A DNA stretch of 40,300 nt from Ignavibacteria bacterium RIFCSPLOWO2_12_FULL_56_21 (GCA_001802945.1 MHAK01000129.1:1-40300); one strand, 5' to 3'; positions 1 through 7,347 are shown, counted from the stretch's first letter. Numbers and translations are program-made. The notes: a model not told the origin generated them from the letters alone.

Positions 1-767
1 TGACTGCGGTCATCAATGGCAGCGGATTTCTTGCGGTCTATCTCGCGGGAGTCATCATTGGCAACGGCGAGATCGTGCAGAAGCGAAGTCTCTTCCGATT
101 CTTCGACGGGCTTGCGTGGCTTGGACAGATAGGCATGTTCCTGACTCTCGGATTGCTTGTCTATCCAAGCCGTCTCCTGTATGTGGCCGGAACGGGTCTT
201 GCCGTTTCGGCTCTCTTGATGTTTGTCGCCCGTCCCGTCAGCGTGTTCATTGCCACAATGCGCAGCAAGATGCATTGGAGAGAAAAGATGCTGGTTTCGT
301 GGGTTGGAATTCGTGGAGCAGTTCCCGTCATACTCGCCACGTTTCCGTTGCTCGCCGGGATCCCTCAGGCGGAGACAATGTTCAACGTCGTCTTCTTTAT
401 TGTCTTGACGTCGGCATTGCTTCAAGGCTGGTCCATACTTGCGGTGGCACGCTGGCTGAACGTCGATGCTCCGATGGAAAAGCGTACCCCATCGCCGCTC
501 GAATTTGAAGCTCCCAAGGGGGCCGATACGGAATTGATGGATTTCATCGTTCCGTACAAGAGCGCGGTCGCAGGAATGCCGATCGTCGAGCTCGGCATGC
601 CGGACGACAGCCTCATTGCACTGATCATTCGGAATGAAAAGTTTCTCGTCCCCAGCGGCGGGACGACGCTCGAGCCGGGAGACACGGTGATGGTGCTGGT
701 GAATACGGCGAACGTGCAGCGTGTGAGGGAGATCTTCAGCGCGGTGAAAAAGGAAGAATCGCAGTGA
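1..767 (+). CDS. nhaP2: K+/H+ (or Na+/H+) antiporter, NhaP2 type, C-terminal part
   Basis: The gene is cut by the window start; the open frame runs from base 3 (T-A-V-I-N-G-S-G-F-L-A-V-Y-L) to the TGA at 765-767. The first part is the end of a CPA1 sodium/proton-exchanger membrane domain, with the family-like GSGFLAVYLAG segment and later the helix WVGIRGAVPVILATFPLLAG. The last 70 or so residues (from MDFIVPYKSAVAG) look like an RCK_C/TrkA-C ligand-binding domain ending in GDTVMVLVNTANVQRVREIF. Family knowledge: such antiporters sit in the inner membrane and exchange K+ or Na+ for protons, with the RCK_C domain as a cytoplasmic sensor. The ion specificity cannot be read from this fragment. 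The gene is unrelated to the respiratory operon downstream and separated from it by repeats. Confidence 0.85.
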   Translation, partial: TAVINGSGFLAVYLAGVIIGNGEIVQKRSLFRFFDGLAWLGQIGMFLTLGLLVYPSRLLYVAGTGLAVSALLMFVARPVSVFIATMRSKMHWREKMLVSWVGIRGAVPVILATFPLLAGIPQAETMFNVVFFIVLTSALLQGWSILAVARWLNVDAPMEKRTPSPLEFEAPKGADTELMDFIVPYKSAVAGMPIVELGMPDDSLIALIIRNEKFLVPSGGTTLEPGDTVMVLVNTANVQRVREIFSAVKKEESQ

Positions 768-913
768 AGAATTAGTGGACAGCAAAATTACGGGTTTGAA
801 TATTCAACAAGGAACAAGGAATTTCCAATGATGAAAACAGTCCACGAAGGACCACGAATACTTTGTACATCAGGTCACACGAATTGATTGTTCAATCTCT
901 TGCACTGAATGCT

Positions 914-965
914 CTGCCTTTGACTAAAGACAAAGGCAGTTTCAAAAAAGTCCCTCCGGGACTTT
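914..965 (+). terminator. Two adjacent hairpins, candidate terminator or processing site
   Basis: A perfect 9-bp stem (ctgcctttg at 914-922 with caaaggcag at 931-939, 8-nt loop) is followed by a perfect 8-bp stem (aaagtccc at 947-954 with gggacttt at 958-965, 3-nt loop). They lie about 150 bp after the antiporter stop. The second stem ends in only three T residues, so intrinsic termination is plausible but not typical. Confidence 0.45.
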
Positions 966-1060
966 CATATCTTTGCGGTCTTTGCGTACAAGCTATTCCC
1001 CGACCTTTGCGAGCTTTGTGTGACATTCTTTTCCCCCGAGCACTTCCAACATCAATACCA

Positions 1061-1119
1061 CATTCGTGTTCATTAGTGTATCGAGCTATGCCAAACATTC
1101 GTGTCCATTCGTGGACGAT
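1061..1119 (+). repeat. Dispersed 59-bp repeat, copy 1
   Basis: This copy matches 1209-1267 with seven differences by eye and matches the reverse complement of 20057-20117. It starts cattcgtgttcattagtgta and ends cattcgtggacgat. Confidence 0.8.
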
Positions 1120-1208
1120 TTTTACCAAAGAGCCCTCTTACGTAATAGCCTTTTCCACGAATCAACACGAATAAGAACGAATGAACACGAATACATATTC
1201 CCATACTT

Positions 1209-1267
1209 CATTCATGTACATTAGTGTATTGAGCTATACCGAGCATTCGTGTCCATTCGTGGATGAT
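1209..1267 (+). repeat. Dispersed 59-bp repeat, copy 2
   Basis: Direct copy of 1061-1119 with seven differences. Its last bases lie 14 bp from the stop codon of the SafE-like gene on the other strand, so on the minus strand it forms the immediate 3' region of that gene. Confidence 0.8.
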
Positions 1268-1281
1268 CCTTGAGCGGAGAT

Positions 1282-1971
1282 TTAATGCTGATGCCCTGAT
1301 AGCCCGGGCATTGGTACTCCGAGCCCCCGCATCACGAGCGCAAGCCCCATTACTATTACCATTACCGCAGCGAGTTTTTCTCCGATCGCACGCACGCGTT
1401 CGCTCAGCCAGGAGCCGGCAAGTCCCGTCGCGACCAGCGACGGCACGATGCCGAGTCCGAACATGCCCATCGTTGCTGCCCCCTGCAATGCGCTCCCCGT
1501 CGATGCCGCTTTGACCACCATCGCGTAGAGAAGCCCGCACGGTAGAAGGGGCGTGAGCAGGCCGAGATAGAATTTTGATTCGATCTTCGGCAATGCAACC
1601 AGCGCTCCAAATGTGAAGCGGTAGAATCGGAGGAGTATGCCGGCACTTGAGCCTTCGAGGACGGACGGCGGAAATACTCTGAGCAGGAAGACGCCGGAAA
1701 GGATGAGCAGGACGCCTGAGGCCAAAGAGAACCACATGCCGATCCCCTCGAGCGATGCGAGTCCGCTGCCGATGCCACCCGCCACTGCACCCAAGATTAC
1801 ATACGACAGTACTCTGCCCCCGTTATAACTGAGATGCGCGCCGACTCCGGAAAACGTGAATGCATTCGCGTGTGGAATATGTACACTGTAGGCGAGGACA
1901 ATTGCACCGCACATACCCACGCAATGGGCGCTGCTAAGAAGACCGGCAAGAAGGGCAAGCGTGAGGTCCAT
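1282..1971 (-). CDS. SafE/TauE-like membrane protein, probable metal transport for oxidase assembly
   Basis: A 229-residue polytopic membrane protein with about six hydrophobic segments. Two family signatures are visible: SSAHCVGMCG at residues 13-22 (His16, Cys17, Cys21) and LLTPLLPCGLLYAM in the middle, the paired HCxGMCG/PCG pattern of the sulfite exporter TauE/SafE (DsbD_2-like) proteins. In many genomes these lie beside cbb3 oxidase genes with CcoS and CcoI, and a role in copper or reductant supply is suspected. Here the gene is divergent from ccoS with a 144-bp shared upstream region, which supports that link. The substrate is inference. Usual family length, and the ATG start sits directly before the first membrane segment. 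Confidence 0.75.
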   Translation of the reverse strand: MDLTLALLAGLLSSAHCVGMCGAIVLAYSVHIPHANAFTFSGVGAHLSYNGGRVLSYVILGAVAGGIGSGLASLEGIGMWFSLASGVLLILSGVFLLRVFPPSVLEGSSAGILLRFYRFTFGALVALPKIESKFYLGLLTPLLPCGLLYAMVVKAASTGSALQGAATMGMFGLGIVPSLVATGLAGSWLSERVRAIGEKLAAVMVIVMGLALVMRGLGVPMPGLSGHQH

Positions 1972-2020
1972 ACGGATGTCAACGTATCGAGGGGTCGCCT
2001 GAATCGCAAGCGGCGAACGA

Positions 2021-2036
2021 TTCTCAATTGTGAGAA
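2021..2036. promoter_or_regulatory. Dyad in the divergent safE-like/ccoS spacer
   Basis: The sequence ttctca-attg-tgagaa is a 6-bp perfect inverted repeat with a 4-bp centre, midway between the two divergent genes (spacer 1972-2115). It could be an operator or a small hairpin. I found no FNR/ANR-type TTGAT-N4-ATCAA box in this spacer, although cbb3 operons often have one. Confidence 0.35.
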
Positions 2037-2115
2037 GTGGCCTCTCCCACGAGGTTCTCTGGACCGTCTTTGTTGAAGTAGAGAGAATCAGTTCGTACGT
2101 TAATCATCGCCATTC

Positions 2116-2337
2116 ATGACCCTTCCACTGGCAGCGTATATCGTCATTTTCGTCGCTCTTTGCGCCGGTGCGCTTGGACTCGCTGCATTCATCTGGGCCA
2201 TCCGCCACAAACAATTCTCGCTGAAGCAGCTCAACTCCGGCGCCATGCTCATTTTTGACGATGAAGAACCGGTCGGACGTCCGCAGGATCAGGTTTTCAC
2301 TCCCACGCATGACCAAACAACGCACCGCCAGGCGTAA
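2116..2337 (+). CDS. ccoS: cbb3-type cytochrome oxidase assembly protein CcoS
   Basis: A 73-residue protein with one N-terminal membrane helix (residues 5-27) followed by the hydrophilic FIWAIRHKQFSLKQLNSGAMLIFDDEEP stretch, which matches the short CcoS pattern of helix, then a W-x2-xxGQFDDL-like turn and an acidic DDEEP end. Family knowledge: CcoS is needed for haem and copper incorporation into the cbb3 oxidase in the inner membrane. It is the first gene of the operon, and its 3' end overlaps the ccoN start by about 29 bp, so the two are probably translationally coupled. Confidence 0.85.
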   Translation: MTLPLAAYIVIFVALCAGALGLAAFIWAIRHKQFSLKQLNSGAMLIFDDEEPVGRPQDQVFTPTHDQTTHRQA

Positions 2338-3811
2338 CTCCGCCGTTAACCCTGATTTTTCGCCTGCCGCTGCGCCAGCGGACGAGCAATCGCGTATTGC
2401 GCTCGATGAGTCTGCGCGCACGCCAACTGTCGTTTATTTTGCCACGGCAGTCGTTTGGCTGGTTGTCGGATCAGTCTTCGGTCTTCTCACCGGACTGAAG
2501 TTCTCGCTCCCCGACTTGCTTGGCACTATCCCCGCCCTCACCTTCGGCCGCATTCGTCCGGCACATTTGAACACGATCATGTACGGCTGGGCGTCGCTCG
2601 CCGGTTGCGGCATGATCGTCTGGCTGACGACGCGCCTCTGCAAAGTGCAGCTGCAACTCGGCTGGTTTCACTATGTGTCCGCACTGCTCTGGAATTTGGG
2701 CGTGCTCGGCGGAACGATCGCCGTCTTGGCAGGCTACAGTCAGGGACTCGAGTGGCTCGAGTTTCCCCGCATATTCGGCGCAATGATCGCCGCCGGTTTT
2801 CTGCTGTTCGCTGCTTCCGTCGTTCAGACGTTTCGCGTACGGCAGGTCGAACACCTCTACGTTAGCCTCTGGTACATTCTCGCGTCACTTCTCTGGTTCC
2901 CTCTTTTGTATGTGGTTGCCAATCTCGGACTCTATCAGGGCGTGGTCGAGGCTGCCATGAACTGGTGGTTTGGACACAACGCGCTCGCCGTCTGGTTCAC
3001 GCCTATTGGACTTGCCGGAGCTTACTATTTCATCCCTAAAGTTCTGGGACGTCCCATCTATTCGTACTATCTTGGACTCCTCGGATTCTGGGCTTTCGCA
3101 CTCTTCTACAATTGGAACGGCATCCACCATCTCGTGGGGGGACCGGTGCCGACCTGGCTGGTCACCGTGTCGATCGTCGCCAGTGTCATGATGGTCGTCC
3201 CCGTCCTTGCCGTCGCGGTTAACCATCATCTGACGACGGTCGGACATTTTCGAATGCTCCGGTTCAGTCCCACCCTTCGCTTCGTCGTGTTCGGTTCAAT
3301 GAGCTACACCGCGGTCTCGTTCCAGGGATCGCTGGAATCGATCCGATCGTTCCAGGAGGTCGCTCACTTCACGCATTACACCATCGGCCACGCACATCTG
3401 GGCGTGTACGGATTCTTGTCGATGATCCTGTTCGGGGCGATGTATTACATCATGCCCCGGTTGGCGCGATGGGAGTGGCCGTATCCGTCGCTCATCAAGG
3501 CGCACTTCTGGACCACAGCGATAGGCATTGCCCTCTATGTCGTGACGATGAGTATCGGCGGATGGATTCAGGGTTTGCAGATGAACGATGCAGCAATTCC
3601 TTTCATCGACGTCGTGCAGAACACGAAACTTTGGCTGTGGGGTCGTTCAATCGGCGGCACGTTGATGCTGATCGGACACCTGATCTTCGCCTACCAGTTT
3701 TTCAGCATCATCAAACGTGCCGGGCCGCGACGCTTCGCTCCGGCGCTCTTCCGTGAACCGGCGCCGATCGAGGCCGTGCGGATCGAAGAACGTGCTGCGA
3801 AAGCAGGATAA
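2309..3811 (+). CDS. ccoN: cbb3-type cytochrome c oxidase subunit I (CcoN)
   Basis: Catalytic haem-copper subunit that reduces O2 to water. With the ATG at 2309 the protein has 500 residues and about twelve membrane helices. Metal ligands can be placed by motif: His86 in RPAHLNTIMYGW and His363 or His361 in TIGHAHLG for the haems, His223 in WWFGHNALAVW and His273/His274 in NGIHHLVGG for CuB. Tyr267 (FYNWNGIHH) is in the position of the cross-linked Tyr of C-family oxidases. A longer frame opens at 2255, but it would run deeply inside ccoS, so 2309 is preferred; the N-terminus is hydrophilic and poorly conserved. ccoO follows after 66 bp. Confidence 0.93.
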   Translation: MTKQRTARRNSAVNPDFSPAAAPADEQSRIALDESARTPTVVYFATAVVWLVVGSVFGLLTGLKFSLPDLLGTIPALTFGRIRPAHLNTIMYGWASLAGCGMIVWLTTRLCKVQLQLGWFHYVSALLWNLGVLGGTIAVLAGYSQGLEWLEFPRIFGAMIAAGFLLFAASVVQTFRVRQVEHLYVSLWYILASLLWFPLLYVVANLGLYQGVVEAAMNWWFGHNALAVWFTPIGLAGAYYFIPKVLGRPIYSYYLGLLGFWAFALFYNWNGIHHLVGGPVPTWLVTVSIVASVMMVVPVLAVAVNHHLTTVGHFRMLRFSPTLRFVVFGSMSYTAVSFQGSLESIRSFQEVAHFTHYTIGHAHLGVYGFLSMILFGAMYYIMPRLARWEWPYPSLIKAHFWTTAIGIALYVVTMSIGGWIQGLQMNDAAIPFIDVVQNTKLWLWGRSIGGTLMLIGHLIFAYQFFSIIKRAGPRRFAPALFREPAPIEAVRIEERAAKAG

Positions 3812-3821
3812 CGTCGGCTTT

Positions 3822-3868
3822 ACAGCAATCGATTTTCTATTGACCATTCACTATTCACGATTCACCGC
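3822..3868 (+). repeat. Short remnant of the accattcac repeat family between ccoN and ccoO
   Basis: The spacer contains attgaccattcactattcac and attcaccgctg words. The same vocabulary recurs in the spacer before the response regulator (17025-17175). Only one arm is recognisable here. Confidence 0.5.
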
Positions 3869-3877
3869 TGAAGCATC

Positions 3878-4483
3878 ATGATGTTTTTTCGCTCCTTCCT
3901 CTTTTTCTTCGGTGTCCTTGCCACGCTTCTCCTCGGCTGGGCGGGGCTTGTCGGCATGCCCGACGCGATGATCTCCGAGATCCCTCCGCCGGAGGGACTA
4001 CAGCGCTACACGGCGGAACAGCTTTACGGAAGGTCGATCTACATCCGCGAAGGCTGCCTGTATTGCCACAGCCAGCAAGTGCGCCCGGAAGGCTTCGGTT
4101 CAGACCAGGCGCGATTTTGGGGACGTCCGTCTGTTCCGGGTGATTATGTGTTCGATAAACCGCACCTGCTCGGAACGATGCGCACCGGACCCGACCTGCT
4201 CAACATCGCCGCACGCCAGCCAAGCGAACAATGGCACATGCTGCATTTGTATGATCCACGCATTGTTGTTCCCGGATCCATCATGCCTCCCTTTTCTTGG
4301 CTGTTCGAAAAAAAACCGACCGCCGCCCCTGGAGACATTGTACTGAACCTCCCCGATTCACTGAAACCGGACGGGAGAGCGATCGTTGCGGGACGCGATG
4401 CTAAAGCGCTCGTTGCGTATTTGTTGAGTCTGGACAGAACGTATCCCATCAGTCAAGGGACGGCGACTCTTAAGGGCAAATGA
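3878..4483 (+). CDS. ccoO: cbb3-type oxidase monohaem cytochrome c subunit (CcoO)
   Basis: A 201-residue protein with one N-terminal membrane anchor (residues 5-27) and a periplasmic cytochrome c domain. The haem site is CLYCH (Cys60, Cys63, His64), followed by CcoO-type motifs SQQVRPEGFGSDQ, GRPSVPGDYVFDKPHLLGTMRTGPDL and the Met ligand in PGSIMPPFSWLF (Met136). It receives electrons from CcoP or directly from the ACIII cytochromes and passes them to CcoN. ATG codons at 3878 and 3881 are both possible starts. Confidence 0.93.
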   Translation: MMFFRSFLFFFGVLATLLLGWAGLVGMPDAMISEIPPPEGLQRYTAEQLYGRSIYIREGCLYCHSQQVRPEGFGSDQARFWGRPSVPGDYVFDKPHLLGTMRTGPDLLNIAARQPSEQWHMLHLYDPRIVVPGSIMPPFSWLFEKKPTAAPGDIVLNLPDSLKPDGRAIVAGRDAKALVAYLLSLDRTYPISQGTATLKGK

Positions 4484-4494
4484 AAAAAGATTGT

Positions 4495-4627
4495 ACCGCA
4501 AAGAACGCTAAGGGCGGTGAAAAGCTTAATGGGAGGACGCAAAGGGTAATAGGTATATCATGTGAAAAGAATTCTTTCTCTGCGTCCTCACACTATTGCC
4601 CGACATCGCCCTTTGCACCTTTGCGGT
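4495..4627 (+). repeat. ORF-less palindromic repeat between ccoO and ccoP
   Basis: The outer arms accgcaaagaacgctaaggg (from 4495) and ccctttgcacctttgcggt (to 4627) are imperfect inverted repeats. Inner arms around gaggacgc (4533-4540) and gcgtcctc (4582-4589) pair perfectly. The unit is about 133 bp, has no gene, and would form a long hairpin in the operon mRNA. In one frame it extends the ccoP reading frame upstream to 4596, which I regard as spurious. Confidence 0.75.
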
Positions 4628-4649
4628 TAGCTTCCAGCTAAGATCACTA

Positions 4650-5330
4650 ATGGCGACAAAGCCCAAATCTCCGCACCAAGAGCAGCCGAAAACGGCTCCG
4701 CCAGCTGATGAAGGACGTTTCCGCGACGACACCGATGTTGCAGTTGATGCGATCCATCAGCGCATCGTCGGTCGCGAACAGACGGAACCAGAAGAGGGTT
4801 TCGAACCTCCGCCGGTCTGGGTGTGGGCTGCAAGCGTCGTGCTTCTCTTTGTCATGGGATTCTATCTCGGCCGCTACAGCGGGTCCTGGTCGACCGTGGC
4901 TCACGAAGTCGAGTCCCCCGCCGCGGCCGCAGCAGGACCGGTGAAGCGCACTGTGAACGGCACGGTCGTGTTCACCGGTGTCTGTCAGACCTGCCATCAG
5001 GCGGACGGCAACGGCGTGGCGGGACAATATCCGCCCCTCGCCGGGTCCGAATGGGTCACGCGCGATGCAGCGACTCCCATCCGCATTGTACTTTACGGGC
5101 TTGAGGGCCCTATCACAGTGAAGCAAACGGCGTTCAACAACAAGATGACCCCGTTCCACGACAAGCTGACCGACGACGAGATCGCCGCAGTTGTCACGCA
5201 CATCCGCTCGTCATGGAGAAACAGCGCAAGTGCGGTTACAGCAGAAGAAGTTGCCGACCTTCGGGCGAAATACGGGGTGCGCGGGTCATGGAGCGCAGCG
5301 GAGTTGTCTGCCGAGAGGTCAGCCCGATGA
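4650..5330 (+). CDS. ccoP: Membrane-anchored monohaem cytochrome c, CcoP equivalent
   Basis: With the ATG at 4650 the protein has 226 residues: a charged cytoplasmic N-terminus (1-54), one membrane helix (about 55-75, PPVWVWAASVVLLFVMGFYLG) and a periplasmic cytochrome c domain. There is a single haem motif CQTCH (Cys112, Cys115, His116) and one Met ligand candidate, Met166 in NNKMTPF. Canonical CcoP is dihaem, so this is a reduced version. Its position after ccoO and the charged N-terminus plus helix support the CcoP role; it could also be viewed as a cytochrome that docks ACIII to the oxidase. The stop overlaps the actA start (ATGA). Confidence 0.85.
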   Translation: MATKPKSPHQEQPKTAPPADEGRFRDDTDVAVDAIHQRIVGREQTEPEEGFEPPPVWVWAASVVLLFVMGFYLGRYSGSWSTVAHEVESPAAAAAGPVKRTVNGTVVFTGVCQTCHQADGNGVAGQYPPLAGSEWVTRDAATPIRIVLYGLEGPITVKQTAFNNKMTPFHDKLTDDEIAAVVTHIRSSWRNSASAVTAEEVADLRAKYGVRGSWSAAELSAERSAR

Positions 5331-5815
5331 GAAGTATGTCTCTTCTCGCCGCTGTGTGTTTGACCGCACTCCTGACCTCCTGTGCGCGGCAAGATACGGG
5401 CCCGCGTCAGCCGGTGGCGTTCAGTCATGAGATCCATGCCGGACAGTACAAGATCGACTGCCAGTATTGCCACAGTGGCGCGCGACGCGGTCCGAATGCT
5501 TACGTGCCGTCGATGCAAACGTGCATGGGTTGTCATCAACTTGTCGCCGCAACGAAGCCCGAAATCATCAAAGTGCGTCAACTCTGGGAAGCGAAGAAAC
5601 CCATTGTGTGGACGCGCATGAACAAGCTTTCTGATTTCGTATTCTTTAACCACCAGCCGCATATCTCCAAGGGCGTCGCCTGTGTAACGTGTCACGGCGA
5701 TCTCACAAAGATGCCCGAAGTGAAGCCGCCGTTTACCGTCAATAACATGACGTGGTGCGTGGATTGTCATAGGGAGAACAAGGCGAGTATCGATTGCTAT
5801 GTATGTCACAGGTGA
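5327..5815 (+). CDS. actA: ACIII pentahaem cytochrome c subunit ActA
   Basis: With the ATG at 5327 (overlapping the ccoP stop as ATGA) the protein has 162 residues and a lipoprotein signal ending in LTSC (Cys19). Five CxxCH motifs follow: Cys45-His49, Cys66-His70, Cys119-His123, Cys144-His148 and Cys157-His161. Family knowledge: ActA is the pentahaem class III/c7-like cytochrome of alternative complex III, on the periplasmic side, carrying electrons from the ActB iron-sulfur wire toward the cytochrome acceptor. Longer in-frame starts back to 5213 lie inside ccoP and are less likely. The coupling to ccoP suggests equal synthesis of the two cytochromes at the ACIII–oxidase interface. Confidence 0.93.
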   Translation: MRSMSLLAAVCLTALLTSCARQDTGPRQPVAFSHEIHAGQYKIDCQYCHSGARRGPNAYVPSMQTCMGCHQLVAATKPEIIKVRQLWEAKKPIVWTRMNKLSDFVFFNHQPHISKGVACVTCHGDLTKMPEVKPPFTVNNMTWCVDCHRENKASIDCYVCHR

Positions 5816-5819
5816 AAGA

Positions 5820-6267
5820 TGAGGAGTTAGAATCTAGAAATTAGAAGTTTAGAGTTGGCAGGGCAGACGATTAACAAAAAAAGGGGGGCGCTATGTTTCG
5901 AGAGCCGGCAAGATCAGCTCAAGACCTCGTTGTGTGGCAAAAGGCACATCGATTTGTGCTTGATGTTTATTCAACGACTGGAGGATTTCCAAAACACGAG
6001 GTATATGGATTGAGTTCGCAGCTTCGACGGGCGGCTGTTTCAATACCAGCGAACATTTCTGAAGGATTTCGCAAGATGGGTAAGCGGGACAAGGCGAGAT
6101 ATATGAACATCGCTGAAGGATCCATCGGTGAATGCGAGTACTATCTGATATTGACTCAAGACCTCGGATATGCGTCGACGGAGAATCTTCGGGCACAATT
6201 GGAAGAAATAAGCAAAATGACTCGCGCCTATGCACACGCCATTCTAAATTCTAACTTCTAACTCCTG
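5820..6267 (+). mobile_element. Four-helix-bundle element 1 (inverted-repeat bounded)
   Basis: The unit consists of a left arm at 5820-5855, a gene at 5893-6261 and a right arm at 6241-6267. Arms are built of ttagaa-type words: left ggagttagaatctagaaatt, right attctaaattctaacttcta. The outermost ggagttagaa/ttctaactcc pair is perfect and the rest pairs imperfectly. The right arm overlaps the last codons of the gene and supplies its stop. No transposase or target duplication is seen, so mobility is inferred from the repeated organisation and from insertion between two genes that normally belong to one operon (actA and actB). Confidence 0.6.
5893..6261 (+). CDS. Four-helix-bundle protein (23S rRNA intervening-sequence type), copy 1
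   Basis: A 122-residue protein with the S23/TIGR02436 pattern: DLVVWQKAHRFVLDVY at the start of helix 1, FPKHEVYGLSSQLRRAAVSI, then PANISEGFRK and three further amphipathic helices. Family knowledge: homologues are encoded in intervening sequences of 23S rRNA genes and many stand-alone loci; they form pentameric four-helix bundles and the related Avd protein serves in diversity-generating retroelements. Their own function is unknown. The start follows a G-run (aaaaggggggcgct-ATG), the same unusual leader as in copy 2 and copy 3. The protein resembles copy 2 along its whole length. Confidence 0.9.
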   Translation: MFREPARSAQDLVVWQKAHRFVLDVYSTTGGFPKHEVYGLSSQLRRAAVSIPANISEGFRKMGKRDKARYMNIAEGSIGECEYYLILTQDLGYASTENLRAQLEEISKMTRAYAHAILNSNF

Positions 6268-6275
6268 CTTTTCTC

Positions 6276-6788
6276 ATGAACGAGTCCACGCAACAATACA
6301 TGTCCAGGATTCTCGGGTATCAGCAGGGGAAGAAGCCGCTAGCGATCCTGAAGGCGACGCCGGCAAAGCTTGAGAAGCTCGTCAAGAAGGCGTCCAGCGT
6401 GAAGTTGAAGAAACGCCCCGAATCCGACAAATGGTCCGTCGGCGAGATCCTGGCGCACCTTGCGGACTCCGAACTGGTCATGTCCTTTCGTTTCCGGCTC
6501 GTGCTCGGCTCGAACGGGACTGCGATCCAGGCCTTTGACCAGGACATCTGGGCGAAGTTTTCGAATTACGCGAAACTTGATCCACGCGAGTCGATGAAAA
6601 GATTCACGGCGCTTCGCGAAGCGAACATCCGCTTGTTGAGCTCGATCCCGAAGGAGATGTGGGACAATTTTGGCATGCATTCCGAACGGGGCAAAGAAAC
6701 GGTCACCCGGATGGCGGAAATGCTTGCCGGGCATGATATAAATCATGTGCGGCAGGTGGAAGAGCTTGTAGGGGGAAAAAGGAGATGA
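6276..6788 (+). CDS. DinB-family (DinB_2) putative metalloprotein
   Basis: A 170-residue protein with DinB superfamily features: an N-terminal helix with LEKLVKKAS, then KRPESDKWSVGEILAHLADSE with the first metal-type His, LREANIRLLSSI, and a C-terminal GHDINHVRQVEEL with two more His. These three His are the usual metal triad of DinB/YfiT proteins, many of which are thiol-S-transferases or of unknown role. Nothing ties it to ACIII; it lies in the 1.5-kb insert that separates actA from actB and is bracketed by two four-helix-bundle elements, so it may be a passenger. The gene begins 14 bp after the element 1 stop and ends inside the left arm region of element 2. Confidence 0.85.
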   Translation: MNESTQQYMSRILGYQQGKKPLAILKATPAKLEKLVKKASSVKLKKRPESDKWSVGEILAHLADSELVMSFRFRLVLGSNGTAIQAFDQDIWAKFSNYAKLDPRESMKRFTALREANIRLLSSIPKEMWDNFGMHSERGKETVTRMAEMLAGHDINHVRQVEELVGGKRR

Positions 6789-6789
6789 G

Positions 6790-7345
6790 ACGAGGACATG
6801 AGGAAGTGAGAACGTAAGGACTTGAGGACGTGAGAATGTAAGGACGGAAGAAGGTGAGAATCTGAAGGTGAAGCAGGCGGTTTTTGGTGTTGGGGCAGTT
6901 CACTATGGCACATAAACAGAGGGGGGCGAGAAATGGAACCCGCACAGGGATTCACAGATCTCGTGGTATGGCAAAGAGCACATCAGTTTGTGCTTTCGAC
7001 GTATGCCGCGACACGACTGTATCCGAAGGAAGAGCGATATTGTTTGACTTCGCAGTTCCGAAGGGCAGCAATCTCCATTGCGGCGAACATTGCCGAGAGT
7101 TTTCGGAAACGCAGCGTTCGGGAAAAAATAAGGTTCTTGGAGATCGCGGAAGCCTCTCTGGAGGAATGCAGATACTTCTTGATCTTGTCGAACGACCTTG
7201 ACTATGCGCTGAATGAGTATCAAACGCCGCAACTTGAGGAAACAAGCAAGATTCTTCGATCCTATGTATATCAACTTCGCAGGTCGATGAGCTAATATGT
7301 GCCGGCTTATGTTCTCATATTCTCCCGTTCTTACATCCTAGCTCT
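6790..7345 (+). mobile_element. Four-helix-bundle element 2 (inverted-repeat bounded)
   Basis: The left arm (about 6790-6868) is a degenerate tandem array of gtgagaa/gtaaggac/gaggacg words. The right arm (7309-7345) has the complementary vocabulary: its reverse complement aligns atgtaagaacgggagaa with left-arm atgtaaggacggaagaa at 6836-6852, with two differences. Between the arms lies the gene at 6933-7295. The words differ completely from those of elements 1 and 3. The right arm ends two bases before the actB start codon. Confidence 0.6.
6933..7295 (+). CDS. Four-helix-bundle protein (23S rRNA intervening-sequence type), copy 2
   Basis: A 120-residue S23/TIGR02436-type protein: TDLVVWQRAHQFVLSTYAAT, YPKEERYCLTSQFRRAAISI, AANIAESFRKRS, then two long helices ending QLRRSMS. 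It aligns end to end with copy 1 (shared DLVVWQ-AH-FVL, SQ-RRAA-SI-ANI, IAE-S--EC-Y-LIL), so the two are clearly paralogous. The ATG is preceded by a purine and G-run (agaggggggcgagaa). Function unknown; see copy 1 for family knowledge. It shares direction with the surrounding operon. Confidence 0.9.
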   Translation: MEPAQGFTDLVVWQRAHQFVLSTYAATRLYPKEERYCLTSQFRRAAISIAANIAESFRKRSVREKIRFLEIAEASLEECRYFLILSNDLDYALNEYQTPQLEETSKILRSYVYQLRRSMS

Positions 7346-7347
7346 CC

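Larger units (their letters stand above)
768..1281. repeat. 514-bp gene-free spacer filled with dispersed repeats and hairpins
   Basis: I see no credible gene here; the open frames are short and built from repeats. The spacer contains hairpins just after the antiporter gene, a word cluster of the type caaggaacaaggaatttcc near 808-828, fragments of cgtctttgcg/cctttgcg type near 975-1015, and several copies of ccacgaat/attcgtgg words. Two 59-bp near-identical direct copies (1061-1119 and 1209-1267) are the best-defined unit. Arms at 1155-1172 and 1245-1262 are inverted repeats that can fold on each other. Confidence 0.75.

Noticed and set aside
863-1174. 103-codon open frame in the spacer after the antiporter gene
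   Set aside because: It is composed of dispersed repeats and hairpins, has no ribosome binding site and no protein-like features.
1972-2115. FNR/ANR box controlling the cbb3 operon
   Set aside because: No TTGAT-N4-ATCAA-like sequence is present; only the ttctca/tgagaa dyad was seen.
4596-4649. Longer N-terminus of CcoP starting at 4596
   Set aside because: The added residues are encoded by the right arm of a palindromic repeat, and a typical charged start is found at 4650.
5820-7345. Classical insertion sequence or composite transposon
   Set aside because: No transposase frame, no clear target-site duplication and no shared terminal repeats between the two units were found; only a mobile-element-like organisation is claimed.
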